From positions 28,369 to 92,368 of the forward strand of contig CAYXTO010000014.1 of the NCBI GenBank assembly GCA_964468045.1: 64,000 bases of DNA, in the 5' to 3' direction. Made by a program: the position numbers and the translations under genes. Numbering within the stretch: position 1 is the stretch's first letter; every line of letters begins with the position of its first letter. Shown here one piece after another: positions 27,584 through 36,765 of the stretch. The notes under the pieces are model-generated. The model had not been told where the DNA came from. It ran no database searches and saw only the letters and a list, made by a program, of their open reading frames with translations. The DNA comes from JAWKXU01 sp964468045. Its GTDB lineage: Bacteria; Pseudomonadota; Alphaproteobacteria; Sphingomonadales; Sphingomonadaceae.

Positions 27584-28486
27584 ATGACTCATCAGGACAT
27601 GTTGGCGAAGATTTCCAATGGAAACGGCTTTATCGCGGCTCTCGATCAGAGCGGTGGTTCCACGCCCAAGGCGCTGCGTGGGTATGGGATCGAGGAAACC
27701 GCTTATTCCAATGATGATGAAATGTTCGGTCTGATCCACCAGATGCGCAGCCGGATCATCACTTCGCCGGCTTTCAGCGGCGACAAGGTGATCGGCGCGA
27801 TCCTGTTCGAGAAGACCATGGATGGCACTGTCGATGGAAAGCCCACTCCGCAGGCGCTGATCGCACGCGGCGTCGTGCCGTTCATCAAGATCGACAAGGG
27901 TCTGGAAGACGAGGCGAATGGCGTTCAGCTGATGAAGCCGATGCCCGAACTCGACGCTCTGCTTACCCGTGCAAAGGCGCTTGGCGTATTCGGCACCAAG
28001 GAACGTTCGGTCATCAACTCCGCCAATCGCGAAGGGATTGCCGCGATCGTCAAGCAGCAGTTCGATGTGGGCGCGCAGGTCGCCGCGCACGGTCTGATGC
28101 CGATTCTCGAGCCGGAAGTGAATATCAAGAGCGAGACCCGCGCCGAGTGCGACCAGATCCTGCTCGAGGAAATCCTCAAGAATCTCGATGCCTTGCCGGA
28201 TGGACAGCAGGTGATGCTGAAGCTGAGCCTGCCGGTCAAGCCGGGCCTGTTCGATCCCTTGGTGGATCATCCGAAGGTGCTGCGCGTGGTTGCCCTTTCC
28301 GGCGGTTACAAGCGGCCCGAGGCTTGCGTGGAGCTTTCCAGGAATCGCGGCGTGATCGCCAGCTTCAGCCGTGCGCTGCTGGAAGATCTGCGCGCCCAGA
28401 TGAGCGACGAGGAATTCAATGCTTCGCTGGCCGGTGCGATCGATGAAATCTACAAGGCTTCGGTGGCCGCTCCGGCCGACGCCTGA
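27584..28486 (+). CDS. fba: class I fructose-bisphosphate aldolase
   Basis: Cleaves fructose-1,6-bisphosphate through a Schiff base. 300 residues. Active-site pattern of the bacterial class I family: FIAALDQSGGSTPKAL, ILFEKTMDG, VPFIKIDKGLE (substrate and charged residues), LMPILEPEVNIK and LKLSLPVKPGLF with the lysines expected to form the Schiff base. GCAGGAAA precedes ATG 27584. Last gene of the tkt-gap-pgk operon, 111 bases after the VOC gene. Confidence 0.95.
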   Translation: MTHQDMLAKISNGNGFIAALDQSGGSTPKALRGYGIEETAYSNDDEMFGLIHQMRSRIITSPAFSGDKVIGAILFEKTMDGTVDGKPTPQALIARGVVPFIKIDKGLEDEANGVQLMKPMPELDALLTRAKALGVFGTKERSVINSANREGIAAIVKQQFDVGAQVAAHGLMPILEPEVNIKSETRAECDQILLEEILKNLDALPDGQQVMLKLSLPVKPGLFDPLVDHPKVLRVVALSGGYKRPEACVELSRNRGVIASFSRALLEDLRAQMSDEEFNASLAGAIDEIYKASVAAPADA

Positions 28487-28489
28487 TCT

Positions 28490-28903
28490 CTAGATTCCTC
28501 CTGCAAAACGAAACCCGAAGCGATAGTCTTCCGGAGATATGCTCCGGTCGGCCTTCGCTTCGGGATATACTTCCACGAGATCGAGTGCCCCATCGGCGAC
28601 CGTTATCGGCTCGCCCAGCGTGAGTTCCCGCGTTTCGCTCCGCGATCCGAGGTCGATGCGCACCTCTATGCGTATTCGTCCGGCCCAGACGCATTGCACC
28701 TTGGCCGGACATCGGCTGTCTTCCAGCAGCTTTAGCGGCGTGACCTGTGGCCCATCGACGTAAACAGTTTCGTTCAGCCCTGCTCTGGCAATGCCGTCCT
28801 GCCTGACCTTGTAGCTCACGCATCCCGCAACGAGCGGGATGGTCAAAAATGCGAGCATGCTTGCGGGCAAAGCCCGACGTTTCGACAAGGTCACGATAGC
28901 CAT
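28490..28903 (-). CDS. putative lipoprotein
   Basis: 137 residues. The signal peptide SKRRALPASMLAFLTIPLVAGC ends in a lipobox (VAGC), so Cys28 should be lipidated. The mature part holds VQCVWAGRIRIEVRID and a C-terminal PEDYRFGFRFA beta strand pair; no known domain. A longer frame starting at 28996 lacks support. Convergent with fba and divergent from thiE. Confidence 0.72.
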   Translation of the reverse strand: MAIVTLSKRRALPASMLAFLTIPLVAGCVSYKVRQDGIARAGLNETVYVDGPQVTPLKLLEDSRCPAKVQCVWAGRIRIEVRIDLGSRSETRELTLGEPITVADGALDLVEVYPEAKADRSISPEDYRFGFRFAGGI

Positions 28904-28981
28904 CGCTTCATAATGCCCGATGATTGGCGCCTGCTCCAGAGCGGACTTGGCGGCTTGGCAAAGGCAGGATAGGGCGAGCTT

Positions 28982-29605
28982 ATGCGAACTTGCCAACTTT
29001 ACCTGATCTCACCGCTGGAAGTGGGAGGCCCCTTTCCCGAACGGCTTGAGCGTGCACTACAGGCTGGCCCGGCGGCTGCTTTCCAGTTTCGCGTCAAGGG
29101 GCTGGACGAGCATGAAGCGGCCCGGCTCGCAGGCCCTCTGCAGGAGATCTGCGCTGCGCATGATGTCGCATTCATCGTGAATGACAGTGTGTCATTGACC
29201 CGCCGGATCAAGGCCGATGGAGTCCATCTCGGCCAACAGGATGGCAACGTGCGCGAAGCCCGCGAGTTGCTGGGCCGGGATGTGCAGATCGGCGTCACCT
29301 GCCATGCCAGCCGTCATCTGGCGATGGAAGCAGGGGAAGCCGGGGCCGATTATGTCGCGTTCGGAGCATTCTTCCCAAGCGCTACCAAGGAAACAAAGCA
29401 TAAGGCGGAAACGGAGCTGTTGCGCTGGTGGCAGGGTTTGTTCGAATTGCCCTGCGTCGCGATCGGCGGAATAACGCCCGGCAACTGCCGGCCCTTGATC
29501 GAGGCAGGAGCGGATTTCCTGGCCGTTTCAGCAGCCGTGTGGAGCGGTGATGAAGCGGAAGCGATGCGCGGATTTGCCCAATTGATGGAGGAAACGCGCG
29601 TTTGA
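28982..29605 (+). CDS. thiE: thiamine phosphate synthase
   Basis: Joins hydroxymethylpyrimidine pyrophosphate and thiazole phosphate. 207 residues of a TIM barrel. QFRVKGLDEHEA (phosphate site), VNDSVSLTRRIKADGVHLGQQDGN and VTCHASRH, then FGAFFPSATKETKHKA and the C-terminal AIGGITPGN, all in family order. Monocistronic. No TPP riboswitch is visible in the 78-base upstream gap shared with the lipoprotein gene. Confidence 0.9.
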   Translation: MRTCQLYLISPLEVGGPFPERLERALQAGPAAAFQFRVKGLDEHEAARLAGPLQEICAAHDVAFIVNDSVSLTRRIKADGVHLGQQDGNVREARELLGRDVQIGVTCHASRHLAMEAGEAGADYVAFGAFFPSATKETKHKAETELLRWWQGLFELPCVAIGGITPGNCRPLIEAGADFLAVSAAVWSGDEAEAMRGFAQLMEETRV

Positions 29606-29756
29606 ACGCGGCCGCGCCGTGCCAGGATCGGCGATGACATAGTGGCCCGCGTTCGCCGATGCGATAATCCGGCAAAAGCATTAGCTGCCTTGCCCTCGCT
29701 ACGGGCAGGCGCTAGGGGCGCGCAACCGCTTCCCCTGTTTCTCGAAAGAATGGCCC

Positions 29757-30320
29757 ATGAAGATCAGTGGCGTTGACATTCGCCCCGGTAATATCCTCGA
29801 ATATGAAGGCGGAATCTGGAAGGTTGCGAAGACCCAGCATACCCAGCCCGGAAAGGGCGGAGCATTCATGCAGGTCGAGATGAAGAACCTGATCGATGGG
29901 CGCAAGACCAATGTCCGCTTCCGCAGCGCCGATACCGTCGAGCGCGTGCGGCTTGATACGAAGGATTTTCAGTACCTCTATGCCGAGGGTGATAATCTCG
30001 TGTTCATGGACAAGGAGACATATGACCAAATCCAGCTTCCTGCGGACCTTCTCGGCGATGCCGCCGCGTTTCTGCAGGATGGGATGGATGTCACACTGGA
30101 GCTTTATGACGAGAGGCCGATCAGCGTTGAGCTGCCCGAACAGGTCGAAGCGACCATCGTGGAGGCGGATGCTGTGGTGAAAGGCCAGACAGCGAGTTCC
30201 AGCTATAAGCCTGCGGTGCTTGATAATGGCGTTCGCGTGATGGTTCCCCCGCATATTGAAAGTGGCACCCGGATCGTCGTCGACGTTTATGCCCGCGAAT
30301 ATGTACGAAAGGCTGATTGA
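29757..30320 (+). CDS. efp: translation elongation factor P
   Basis: Rescues ribosomes stalled at proline runs. 187 residues with three beta-barrel domains. Lys33 sits in the exposed PGKGGAF loop, where EF-P is modified in bacteria that modify it. C-terminal VPPHIESGTRIVVDVYAREYVRK is typical. No modification enzyme is next to it. It is followed, two bases after the stop, by a small exported protein. Confidence 0.97.
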   Translation: MKISGVDIRPGNILEYEGGIWKVAKTQHTQPGKGGAFMQVEMKNLIDGRKTNVRFRSADTVERVRLDTKDFQYLYAEGDNLVFMDKETYDQIQLPADLLGDAAAFLQDGMDVTLELYDERPISVELPEQVEATIVEADAVVKGQTASSSYKPAVLDNGVRVMVPPHIESGTRIVVDVYAREYVRKAD

Positions 30321-30322
30321 TT

Positions 30323-30766
30323 ATGCGTACACTCCCGATCGTTGCTACGCTTGCCGCCCTCGCAGCCCCGCTCGCGCTCCATGCCGCAGAGCCGGCCAAG
30401 ACCTCCAAGGAAGCGGCCAAGGCGCCAACTCCTGCGGCACCGGCTACGCTTACGCCGGAACAGCAGAAGGTTAATGTGGAACGCGGCGTCAAGATTCTGA
30501 GCCTCTTCAGCAGCGCGCTGCAGAACAAGGAAGTGCCGGAAGACCAGAAAGGCTATCTGTTCTCCTGCCTCTACAATAACAAGCTGGAGAACATCAGCGT
30601 CGCGACCGGCGAGGTTTTCACAAAGAATCCGAAGCTCGACGCGAATGATCCGAAGAACCTCTATCAGGCGGCTGCCACGATCTGCGGAGTGACCAAGGCT
30701 CCCTCGTTCGCCAAGGCGGAAAAGCCGGCGGCTTCGCCCACTCCTGCTCCCACCAAGGGCCGCTGA
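30323..30766 (+). CDS. hypothetical exported protein after efp
   Basis: 147 residues. Signal peptide MRTLPIVATLAALAAPLALHA, then Ala/Pro/Lys-rich sequence and a compact centre (VNVERGVKILSLFSSALQNKEVPEDQKGYLFSCLYNNKLENIS) with two cysteines, at SCLYN and ICGV, that could form a disulfide. Low-complexity proline/alanine tail. Function unknown. Starts two bases after efp, so the pair is likely co-transcribed. An upstream TTG in the same frame at 30317 is not needed. Confidence 0.7.
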   Translation: MRTLPIVATLAALAAPLALHAAEPAKTSKEAAKAPTPAAPATLTPEQQKVNVERGVKILSLFSSALQNKEVPEDQKGYLFSCLYNNKLENISVATGEVFTKNPKLDANDPKNLYQAAATICGVTKAPSFAKAEKPAASPTPAPTKGR

Positions 30767-30816
30767 GCGCGTAACTTGTGTCGGGCGGTTCTCCATCGCG
30801 TAGGCTGGTAAACTAA

Positions 30817-31635
30817 ATGGCCGTTTCAGGACTTTTGCGCGTGATGGAGCGCGCCGCCCGCCGCGCTGGCAGTCGATTGCGCCGGGATTTCGGAGAAGTC
30901 GAGCACCTTCAGGTCAGCCGAAAGGGACCGGCCGATTTCGTGTCCAAGGCCGATCGAGCCGCCGAGCGCAGCCTTTATGACGATCTCAGGCAGGCCCGTC
31001 CCGATTGGGGGTTCCTGCTCGAAGAAAGCGGCGAGGTGGAAGGTGATCCCGGCAAGCCGCGTTGGGTCATCGATCCTCTCGACGGCACCAGCAATTTTCT
31101 CCACGGAATTCCGCATTTCGCCATCTCCATCGCGGTGCAGGAGCCCAAGCTGGACGGCAGCGGCTGGGGAGAAGTTACGGCGGGTCTCGTCTACCAGCCG
31201 ATCACCGATGAGAGCTTCTGGGCCGAAAAATCCCGGGGGGCGTGGTTGCAGGACGCGCGTCTGCGGGTATCCGGTCGCCGTCATCTCGATGAAGCCCTGA
31301 TTGCAACCGGCATTCCCTTTGCCGGTGCGGGCGATGTGGTCGAATGGAGCCGGATCTATCAGGCTATCGGGCCACGCGTGGCCGGAATTCGCCGTTTCGG
31401 ATCTGCCGCGCTCGATCTCGCCTGGGTTGCTGCGGGTCGGTATGAAGCTTTCTGGGAAAGTGGTCTCCAGCCCTGGGACACTGCGGCGGGTTGCCTGCTG
31501 GTGAGGGAGGCAGGCGGCTTTGTGACGGACTGGCGAGGGCGGTCCCAGGCGATCTGCGATAGTCAGGTGCTGGCCGGAAATGACCCTCTTCATTCCCGTC
31601 TCCACAAATTATTGGTCGAAGCCCTCAAGGATTGA
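30817..31635 (+). CDS. suhB: inositol monophosphatase family protein
   Basis: 272 residues of the Mg-dependent sugar phosphatase family (inositol-1-phosphatase, also SuhB). The metal-binding set is complete: LLEESGE, DPLDGTSNFLHGIPHF and WDTAAGCLLVREAGG. The N terminus has an unusually arginine-rich helix (RAARRAGSRLRRDFGEVE). tRNA-Leu follows downstream. Confidence 0.92.
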   Translation: MAVSGLLRVMERAARRAGSRLRRDFGEVEHLQVSRKGPADFVSKADRAAERSLYDDLRQARPDWGFLLEESGEVEGDPGKPRWVIDPLDGTSNFLHGIPHFAISIAVQEPKLDGSGWGEVTAGLVYQPITDESFWAEKSRGAWLQDARLRVSGRRHLDEALIATGIPFAGAGDVVEWSRIYQAIGPRVAGIRRFGSAALDLAWVAAGRYEAFWESGLQPWDTAAGCLLVREAGGFVTDWRGRSQAICDSQVLAGNDPLHSRLHKLLVEALKD

Positions 31636-31701
31636 GGGCAAATTCCTCGATGGCGGCTTGAAGGAGCCATGCGAGGCCGCTAGACGGCGGCAACCTCCGA
31701 A

Positions 31702-31786
31702 GCCCCTGTGGCGGAATTGGTAGACGCGCTCGACTCAAAATCGAGTTTCTTCGGAAGTGCCCGTTCGAGTCGGGCCAGGGGCACCA
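31702..31786 (+). tRNA. tRNA-Leu (CAA)
   Basis: 85 bases with a long variable arm as expected for tRNA-Leu. Acceptor GCCCCTG pairs with CAGGGGC, then ACCA. The anticodon loop CTCAAAA gives CAA. Its 3' end faces the lower-GC ATP-grasp gene. Confidence 0.97.
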
Positions 31787-31999
31787 GATGGAATGACGCG
31801 TCTTTCCCATGGAAAGGCGGTTGCCTGCTGCTTCACCTCGAAAAATTCATTCCAAGATAGCGGACGGGTTGCCCGTTCAACCGGAAGTTCTGGTTTTCGC
31901 CATTTGTCGACGCCATTATCATCACTCATTCGCAATGAGGGGTATGGGGATTTGGTGTCGCAGGGAGAAAAGACGGAAGACGCAAAAGCGCCGTTAATA
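31787..31999. other. gap between tRNA-Leu and the ATP-grasp gene
   Basis: AT-richer than the surroundings. No tRNA-like or other conserved element is visible. The reading frame of the next gene stays open through most of it, but without codon bias or a good start; a GTG at 31955 with GGGG five bases upstream is the only plausible alternative start. Confidence 0.4.
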
Positions 32000-33808
32000 A
32001 TGATCGAACCGGAAACGGCATTCTGGTTGCAAGGTCTTATCCTCGGCCTAACCCAATCGAGCGTGATTTGCGTCCTGTCGCTTGAATGCCCTGCCGACCT
32101 GGAAATCGATTCAATCAAGGCGGCGATGACACAACTGGTGCCCCATGCGCGGTTGACGCCCCTGGATCCCAACGCATCCCTGGAAGAGAAGCTCTTGCAA
32201 TGCGTCCATGCCTGGCAGGCGGCAATCCAGCGGGATCGCAGCCTGCCGGTATTCGGCCCCTGCAGCATCTCGAGAATGAACAGGAGAGCGGAGGGAGCGA
32301 CAAAAGCAAGCTTTCGTTTCGCCATTCCATCAGCCCATCTGGAAGCGACCAGGATAACACTGGCCTGGACAATCACGGCGATCAATCGGCTGGCCGCCGG
32401 CGTTGACGATCTGGACGGCATGCTAGGCGAGTTGAGCAATTCGCTAGCAAAGCTGCAGAATGGTTTGATGCCTTTCGCCATGAGAGGAACCAATAATTTC
32501 CGCTTCATGGAAGCCGCCGCAGAACTGGGCATCCCTTATCATAACCTTATCAAGGACATGGTGATCTATGGCCAGGGCAGCAATTCCATTCAATTACTGA
32601 GCACCGTCAGCGACAATACGAGATGGATGGGTGGGATGCTTTCCAAGGACAAATATCTGACGGCCCAGATTCTGCGCCAGTTTGGATTGCCCGTGCCGAC
32701 CCATCAGTTCGTATCCGATGAGGATGCGGCAGTCGAAGCTGCCGCAGCTCTTGGTTATCCCGTCGTGATCAAGCCGAGCGATCAGGAACAGGGGGCTGGG
32801 GTTTTTCCATCGATAAGGGCTGAGGAAGCGTTGCGCGCGCGGTACCGGGACGCCAGGAAGATATCGAAATCAATCCTCGTCGAAAGGCATGTCACAGGTG
32901 AAGACTTTCGTATCACCGTGATGGATGGCGAAGTCATAAAGATCATGAGAAGGCGCCCCGGTGGTGTGACGGGGGATGGGAAGAAGTCTGTCGCACAATT
33001 GCTGGAAGATACCAGGAAAGCGTCGGAGAAAGAGGCTGGGCGTTCGTGGAAGAACCGCGTCTCCCTGAAACTGGATGATGAAGCGCGCGCTATCCTGCGA
33101 GAAGACGGATTCTCCCCTGACACCATTCCGGAAGAGGGTGTGTTCGTGCCCTTGCGCCGGAAGGCCAATGTTTCTGCCGGGGGATTCCATGAACTGATCC
33201 CGCTGGATCAGGCCCACCCCGACAATCTGCGCCTGGCTGTGCGGGTTGCCGAGATCATGCAACTCGATTTTGCGGGGGTCGATCTATTGATTCCGGATAT
33301 TTCGAAATCGTGGCGCGAAAGCGATGCCATTATCTGCGAAGTGAATGCGCAGCCGCAGATTGGCTATCGCGACACTCCTGAAATATTCAAGCAGATCCTG
33401 CGCAACTTGCTGCCAGACAAGACTACGATTCCTTTGCATCTGGTCATTCTCGAAAACGAGAAAATGCCCACGTTCGATATCGCTCGAATGGCAACCAAGC
33501 TGGGCTGCAATGCATTTACATTGCGCAATCGTAGCTGGATCGACGGTTTCGGTTGGTCCAGATCATTCGATAATGACCTGGCTGCGGCCAGATCATTGCT
33601 TATCGACAAGTCGGTTACCGGTGCGATGATCGTCACGACCGATGAGGAATTAAGACGGCACGGTCTTGCGTCCGCCCGGTTCGATACGGTGAGATTTCTA
33701 CTGGAATCGGCTGACCCGAACAAGGAATTGAGCGGCTTGATCCGCCTCAGCTATGATCTGATCGCTCCTCACTCCAAGGATGTGCAGATCGTTTGCCCCC
33801 GGGCCTGA
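32000..33808 (+). CDS. ATP-grasp ligase of the cyanophycin synthetase type, without Mur domain
   Basis: About 602 residues. A 150-residue N-terminal domain leads into an ATP-grasp core that parallels cyanophycin synthetase CphA: SKDKYLTAQILRQFGLPVPTH, YPVVIKPSDQEQGAGV, SILVERHVTGEDFRITV, LRRKANVSAGGFHE, and IICEVNAQPQIG for Mg and ATP. CphA continues into a Mur-ligase domain; here a roughly 130-residue tail of different sequence follows, so it cannot build cyanophycin in the usual way. It probably joins an amino acid or peptide to a carboxylate. No partner gene is adjacent. Composition is lower in GC than the neighbours. GTG 31955 is an alternative start. Confidence 0.75.
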   Translation: MIEPETAFWLQGLILGLTQSSVICVLSLECPADLEIDSIKAAMTQLVPHARLTPLDPNASLEEKLLQCVHAWQAAIQRDRSLPVFGPCSISRMNRRAEGATKASFRFAIPSAHLEATRITLAWTITAINRLAAGVDDLDGMLGELSNSLAKLQNGLMPFAMRGTNNFRFMEAAAELGIPYHNLIKDMVIYGQGSNSIQLLSTVSDNTRWMGGMLSKDKYLTAQILRQFGLPVPTHQFVSDEDAAVEAAAALGYPVVIKPSDQEQGAGVFPSIRAEEALRARYRDARKISKSILVERHVTGEDFRITVMDGEVIKIMRRRPGGVTGDGKKSVAQLLEDTRKASEKEAGRSWKNRVSLKLDDEARAILREDGFSPDTIPEEGVFVPLRRKANVSAGGFHELIPLDQAHPDNLRLAVRVAEIMQLDFAGVDLLIPDISKSWRESDAIICEVNAQPQIGYRDTPEIFKQILRNLLPDKTTIPLHLVILENEKMPTFDIARMATKLGCNAFTLRNRSWIDGFGWSRSFDNDLAAARSLLIDKSVTGAMIVTTDEELRRHGLASARFDTVRFLLESADPNKELSGLIRLSYDLIAPHSKDVQIVCPRA

Positions 33809-33904
33809 CCGTGAAGATTCGCGGGGCGCTGCTGCCGCGCGGCTTGGTCCATGAGCTTCAGCTAGGCGCTTGCACGGCCGCTGATCTGGGATAAGCATGG
33901 CATC

Positions 33905-35227
33905 ATGAAAAGGATCCTTCTGCCTCTTCTGGTGCTGGCAACATTTCCTGCCCCGGTGCGGGCGGACGATCTTCGGGCCGCGGTCGCGAAAGACATGCCT
34001 GAATTGATGGCGCTTTATCGCGATCTCCATAGTCAGCCCGAGTTGAGCATGCAGGAGGTCAAAACCGCCGCGAAGCTGGCTAAACGCATGCGGGGCCTTG
34101 GATTCAAGGTGACGGAAAAAATCGGGAAGACCGGCGTAGTCGCAGTGCTGGCGAATGGTCCCGGGCCGACGGTGATGCTGCGCGCGGATATGGATGGATT
34201 GCCGGTTGTCGAGCAGACCGGATTACCCTTTGCATCCCGGCAAGTGGCCGTACCAGCCTCCGGGCTCGAAACCGGTGTGATGCATGCCTGCGGCCATGAC
34301 ACCCATATGACCGCATGGATCGGCGCGGCGCAGCTTTTATCCGAACGCCGCAGGCAATGGTCCGGTACATTGGTGATGATTGCCCAGCCCGGAGAGGAGA
34401 CCGGGGAGGGCGCCGCAGCTATGCTGGCCGACGGTCTGTTCGAACGCTTTCCAAGACCGGATTATGCGATTGCGTTCCATAATGCTGCGCAGTTTCCCAC
34501 CGGAATGATCGGTTATTCGCCGGGCTATGCCCTGGCAAATGTGGATAGCGTGGACATCCTGGTCTCCGGAGTGGGAGGCCATGGCGCCTATCCTCATACA
34601 AGCAGGGATCCTATCGTCCTGGCCAGTTCGATCGTGATGAAACTGCAGACCTTGGTAAGCCGGGAGAGTGATCCGCTTAAACCCGCCGTGGTGACGGTCG
34701 GCAGTTTCCATGGCGGGTCCAAGCACAATATCATTCCCGATGAAGCGAGGCTGCAATTGACGGTTCGCAGCTATAGCGACGAATCCCGCAAGGCCCTGCT
34801 TGACGGGATATCCCGCGTCGCTCGCGGAGAAGCATTGGCTGCGGGTGTTCCGGACGACCGGATGCCCAAGGTCACCGTGGCGGAAAGCTATACCCCGGCG
34901 ACCTATAACGACCCCTCGTTCACCAAGGATATCGCAGCGGTATTTACCGCCCGGTTCCGGGCCGAGCATGTTCGGGAGGTGCCATCCGTAATGGGCGGAG
35001 AGGATTTTGGGCGCTATCGGCGTGCCGACCCTGAGCACATCAAATCGCTGATTTTCTGGGTGGGCGGTGTGTCCGCAACGCACTGGGAGGAAGCGCAGGC
35101 CGGCAAGCGGGAACTCCCTTCGCTGCACAGCCCATTCTGGGCTCCCGATGCCGAAAAGGTGATTGGCACAGCGGCCGAAGCGCTTGCCTCAGCCGCGCTT
35201 GAGCTGATGCCCGCTGCTTCGCCGTGA
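33905..35227 (+). CDS. exported M20 family amidohydrolase/peptidase
   Basis: 440 residues with a signal peptide (MKRILLPLLVLATFPAPVRA), so it acts in the periplasm. M20D/amidohydrolase pattern: LRADMDGLPVVEQTGLP, MHACGHDTHMTAWIG (metal ligands His/Asp), QPGEETGEGAAAML (catalytic and metal Glu), and VMGGEDFGRY near the C terminus. Such enzymes remove acyl or aminoacyl groups from amino acid conjugates. It follows the ATP-grasp gene after 96 bases on the same strand, so cleavage of a product of that ligase is possible but unproven. A terminator follows. Confidence 0.9.
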   Translation: MKRILLPLLVLATFPAPVRADDLRAAVAKDMPELMALYRDLHSQPELSMQEVKTAAKLAKRMRGLGFKVTEKIGKTGVVAVLANGPGPTVMLRADMDGLPVVEQTGLPFASRQVAVPASGLETGVMHACGHDTHMTAWIGAAQLLSERRRQWSGTLVMIAQPGEETGEGAAAMLADGLFERFPRPDYAIAFHNAAQFPTGMIGYSPGYALANVDSVDILVSGVGGHGAYPHTSRDPIVLASSIVMKLQTLVSRESDPLKPAVVTVGSFHGGSKHNIIPDEARLQLTVRSYSDESRKALLDGISRVARGEALAAGVPDDRMPKVTVAESYTPATYNDPSFTKDIAAVFTARFRAEHVREVPSVMGGEDFGRYRRADPEHIKSLIFWVGGVSATHWEEAQAGKRELPSLHSPFWAPDAEKVIGTAAEALASAALELMPAASP

Positions 35228-35263
35228 GCGCGCAATCCACAAGTAAAGGGATCGGAAACCCTC

Positions 35264-35290
35264 CAAGCGAATGCAATCGCTTGAATTTTT
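35264..35290 (+). terminator. intrinsic terminator after the M20 gene
   Basis: CAAGCGA (35264-35270) pairs with TCGCTTG (35277-35283) over a six-base loop, followed by AA and five T residues. It sits 36 bases after the M20 stop and before the XrtA-type gene. Confidence 0.7.
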
Positions 35291-35376
35291 GAAGTCCTGT
35301 AAAATTTACCGACATTTCATCTCTCACCGTTAATCCGTCCTCCGTTGCCCTTGAGGCGCGAAGGGTAAAGGGAGCG

Positions 35377-36765
35377 ATGATCCGTCTCTTCAAGCATTAC
35401 ATCCCCCATGCGGTGCTGTTGCTGGGGCTGGTCGATCTCCTGCTGCTGATGGTTGCGGGTGAATTGGCCTGGCAGCTGCGCGCGGGTCAGTTGCATATGG
35501 ATGTCGGGCGTATCGGCGAGCGCCTGCCGTCGCTTTCCGTATTTGTTGCGGTCGTCTTGATCGCGATGATCTCGGTCGGCGTCTATGGGGCGGAGGCGCT
35601 GCGATCGCTGCGCTATGCGCTGGCCCGTCTGATTGTTGCGGTAAGCCTCGGGATCATTGCGCTATCCTTTGTCGATTTTGTCGTGCCGGGCCTCGATTTC
35701 TGGCGCTCCACCCTGGCCTATGCCATGGTTTTTTCGATCATTCTGCTGGTCGCGAACCGCGTCCTGGTGGGAGGGCTGCTTGGCACATCCGCGTTCCGTC
35801 GCCGGGTGCTCGTGCTGGGGGCAGGCAGGCGGGCCCAGAGATTGCGGGATTTGGCCAATCGCCAAGGCAGCGGTTTCGTGATCGTCGGTTTCATCGGCAT
35901 GAGCGAAAACAAGCCGCTGGTTGAGGAGGCTATCAACCGGTCCGCTATTCACGACCTTAGCCGTTTCGTCGAAAATCTCGGCGTAAGCGAAGTGGTGCTC
36001 GCATTGGAGGAACGCCGCAACGCCCTGCCTCTCAAGGATCTCCTGCGGATCAAGACAGCCGGGGTGCATGTCAATGATTTCTCGAGCTTCATCGAACGCG
36101 AGACGGGGAGGGTGGATCTCGATTCCGTCAATCCCAGCTGGCTTATCTTTTCGGACGGCTTTTCCTCAGGCCGCATGATGTCGAGCATCGCCAAGCGAAT
36201 ATTCGATGTCGTCGCCAGCAGCTTGTTGCTGGTCGTTACCTGGCCGATCATCGCCTTGTTCGCCTTGCTGATCAAAGTGGATAGCAAAGGGCCGGCCTTT
36301 TTCAGGCAGAGCAGAGTGGGGCTGTACGGCGAGAATTTCGACGTAATAAAGCTGCGCTCCATGCGGTCCGATGCGGAAAGGGCCGGCGAGGCGAAATGGG
36401 CGCAGGAAAATGATCCGCGCGTGACCCGGATCGGCCGCTTTATCCGCAAGGTACGGATCGATGAGCTCCCCCAGGCCTGGAGTGTCCTGAAGGGGGAGAT
36501 GAGTTTCGTGGGGCCCCGCCCCGAAAGGCCCGAGTTCGTGACGGACCTTGAAGACAAGCTCCCCTACTATGCCGAGAGGCATATGGTAAAACCGGGGATC
36601 ACCGGATGGGCCCAGATCAACTATCCCTATGGCGCCTCGATCGAGGATGCCCGCCACAAGCTGGAATATGATCTCTACTACGCGAAGAACTATACGCCCT
36701 TTCTCGATCTGCTGATCCTGCTGCAGACCTTTCGGGTCATCCTGTGGGGTGAGGGCGCGCGATGA
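35377..36765 (+). CDS. XrtA/PEP-CTERM-type sugar transferase (TIGR03013-like)
   Basis: 462 residues. Four or five N-terminal membrane helices (to about residue 140), a CoA-binding-like Rossmann region with VLVLGAGRRAQRLRDLANRQG, then the bacterial sugar transferase domain: KRIFDVVASSLLLVV helix, FDVIKLRSM, VRIDELPQ, VGPRPERPEF and PGITGWAQINYPYG. It moves a sugar phosphate onto undecaprenyl phosphate to start exopolysaccharide synthesis. In XrtA systems this enzyme type lies with prsK and prsR, exactly as here: its stop overlaps the prsK start (ATGA). Confidence 0.9.
   Translation: MIRLFKHYIPHAVLLLGLVDLLLLMVAGELAWQLRAGQLHMDVGRIGERLPSLSVFVAVVLIAMISVGVYGAEALRSLRYALARLIVAVSLGIIALSFVDFVVPGLDFWRSTLAYAMVFSIILLVANRVLVGGLLGTSAFRRRVLVLGAGRRAQRLRDLANRQGSGFVIVGFIGMSENKPLVEEAINRSAIHDLSRFVENLGVSEVVLALEERRNALPLKDLLRIKTAGVHVNDFSSFIERETGRVDLDSVNPSWLIFSDGFSSGRMMSSIAKRIFDVVASSLLLVVTWPIIALFALLIKVDSKGPAFFRQSRVGLYGENFDVIKLRSMRSDAERAGEAKWAQENDPRVTRIGRFIRKVRIDELPQAWSVLKGEMSFVGPRPERPEFVTDLEDKLPYYAERHMVKPGITGWAQINYPYGASIEDARHKLEYDLYYAKNYTPFLDLLILLQTFRVILWGEGAR

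Noticed and set aside
31735..32532. 265-codon minus-strand frame over tRNA-Leu and the ATP-grasp start
   Set aside because: Overlaps a tRNA and a better-supported gene; no family seen.
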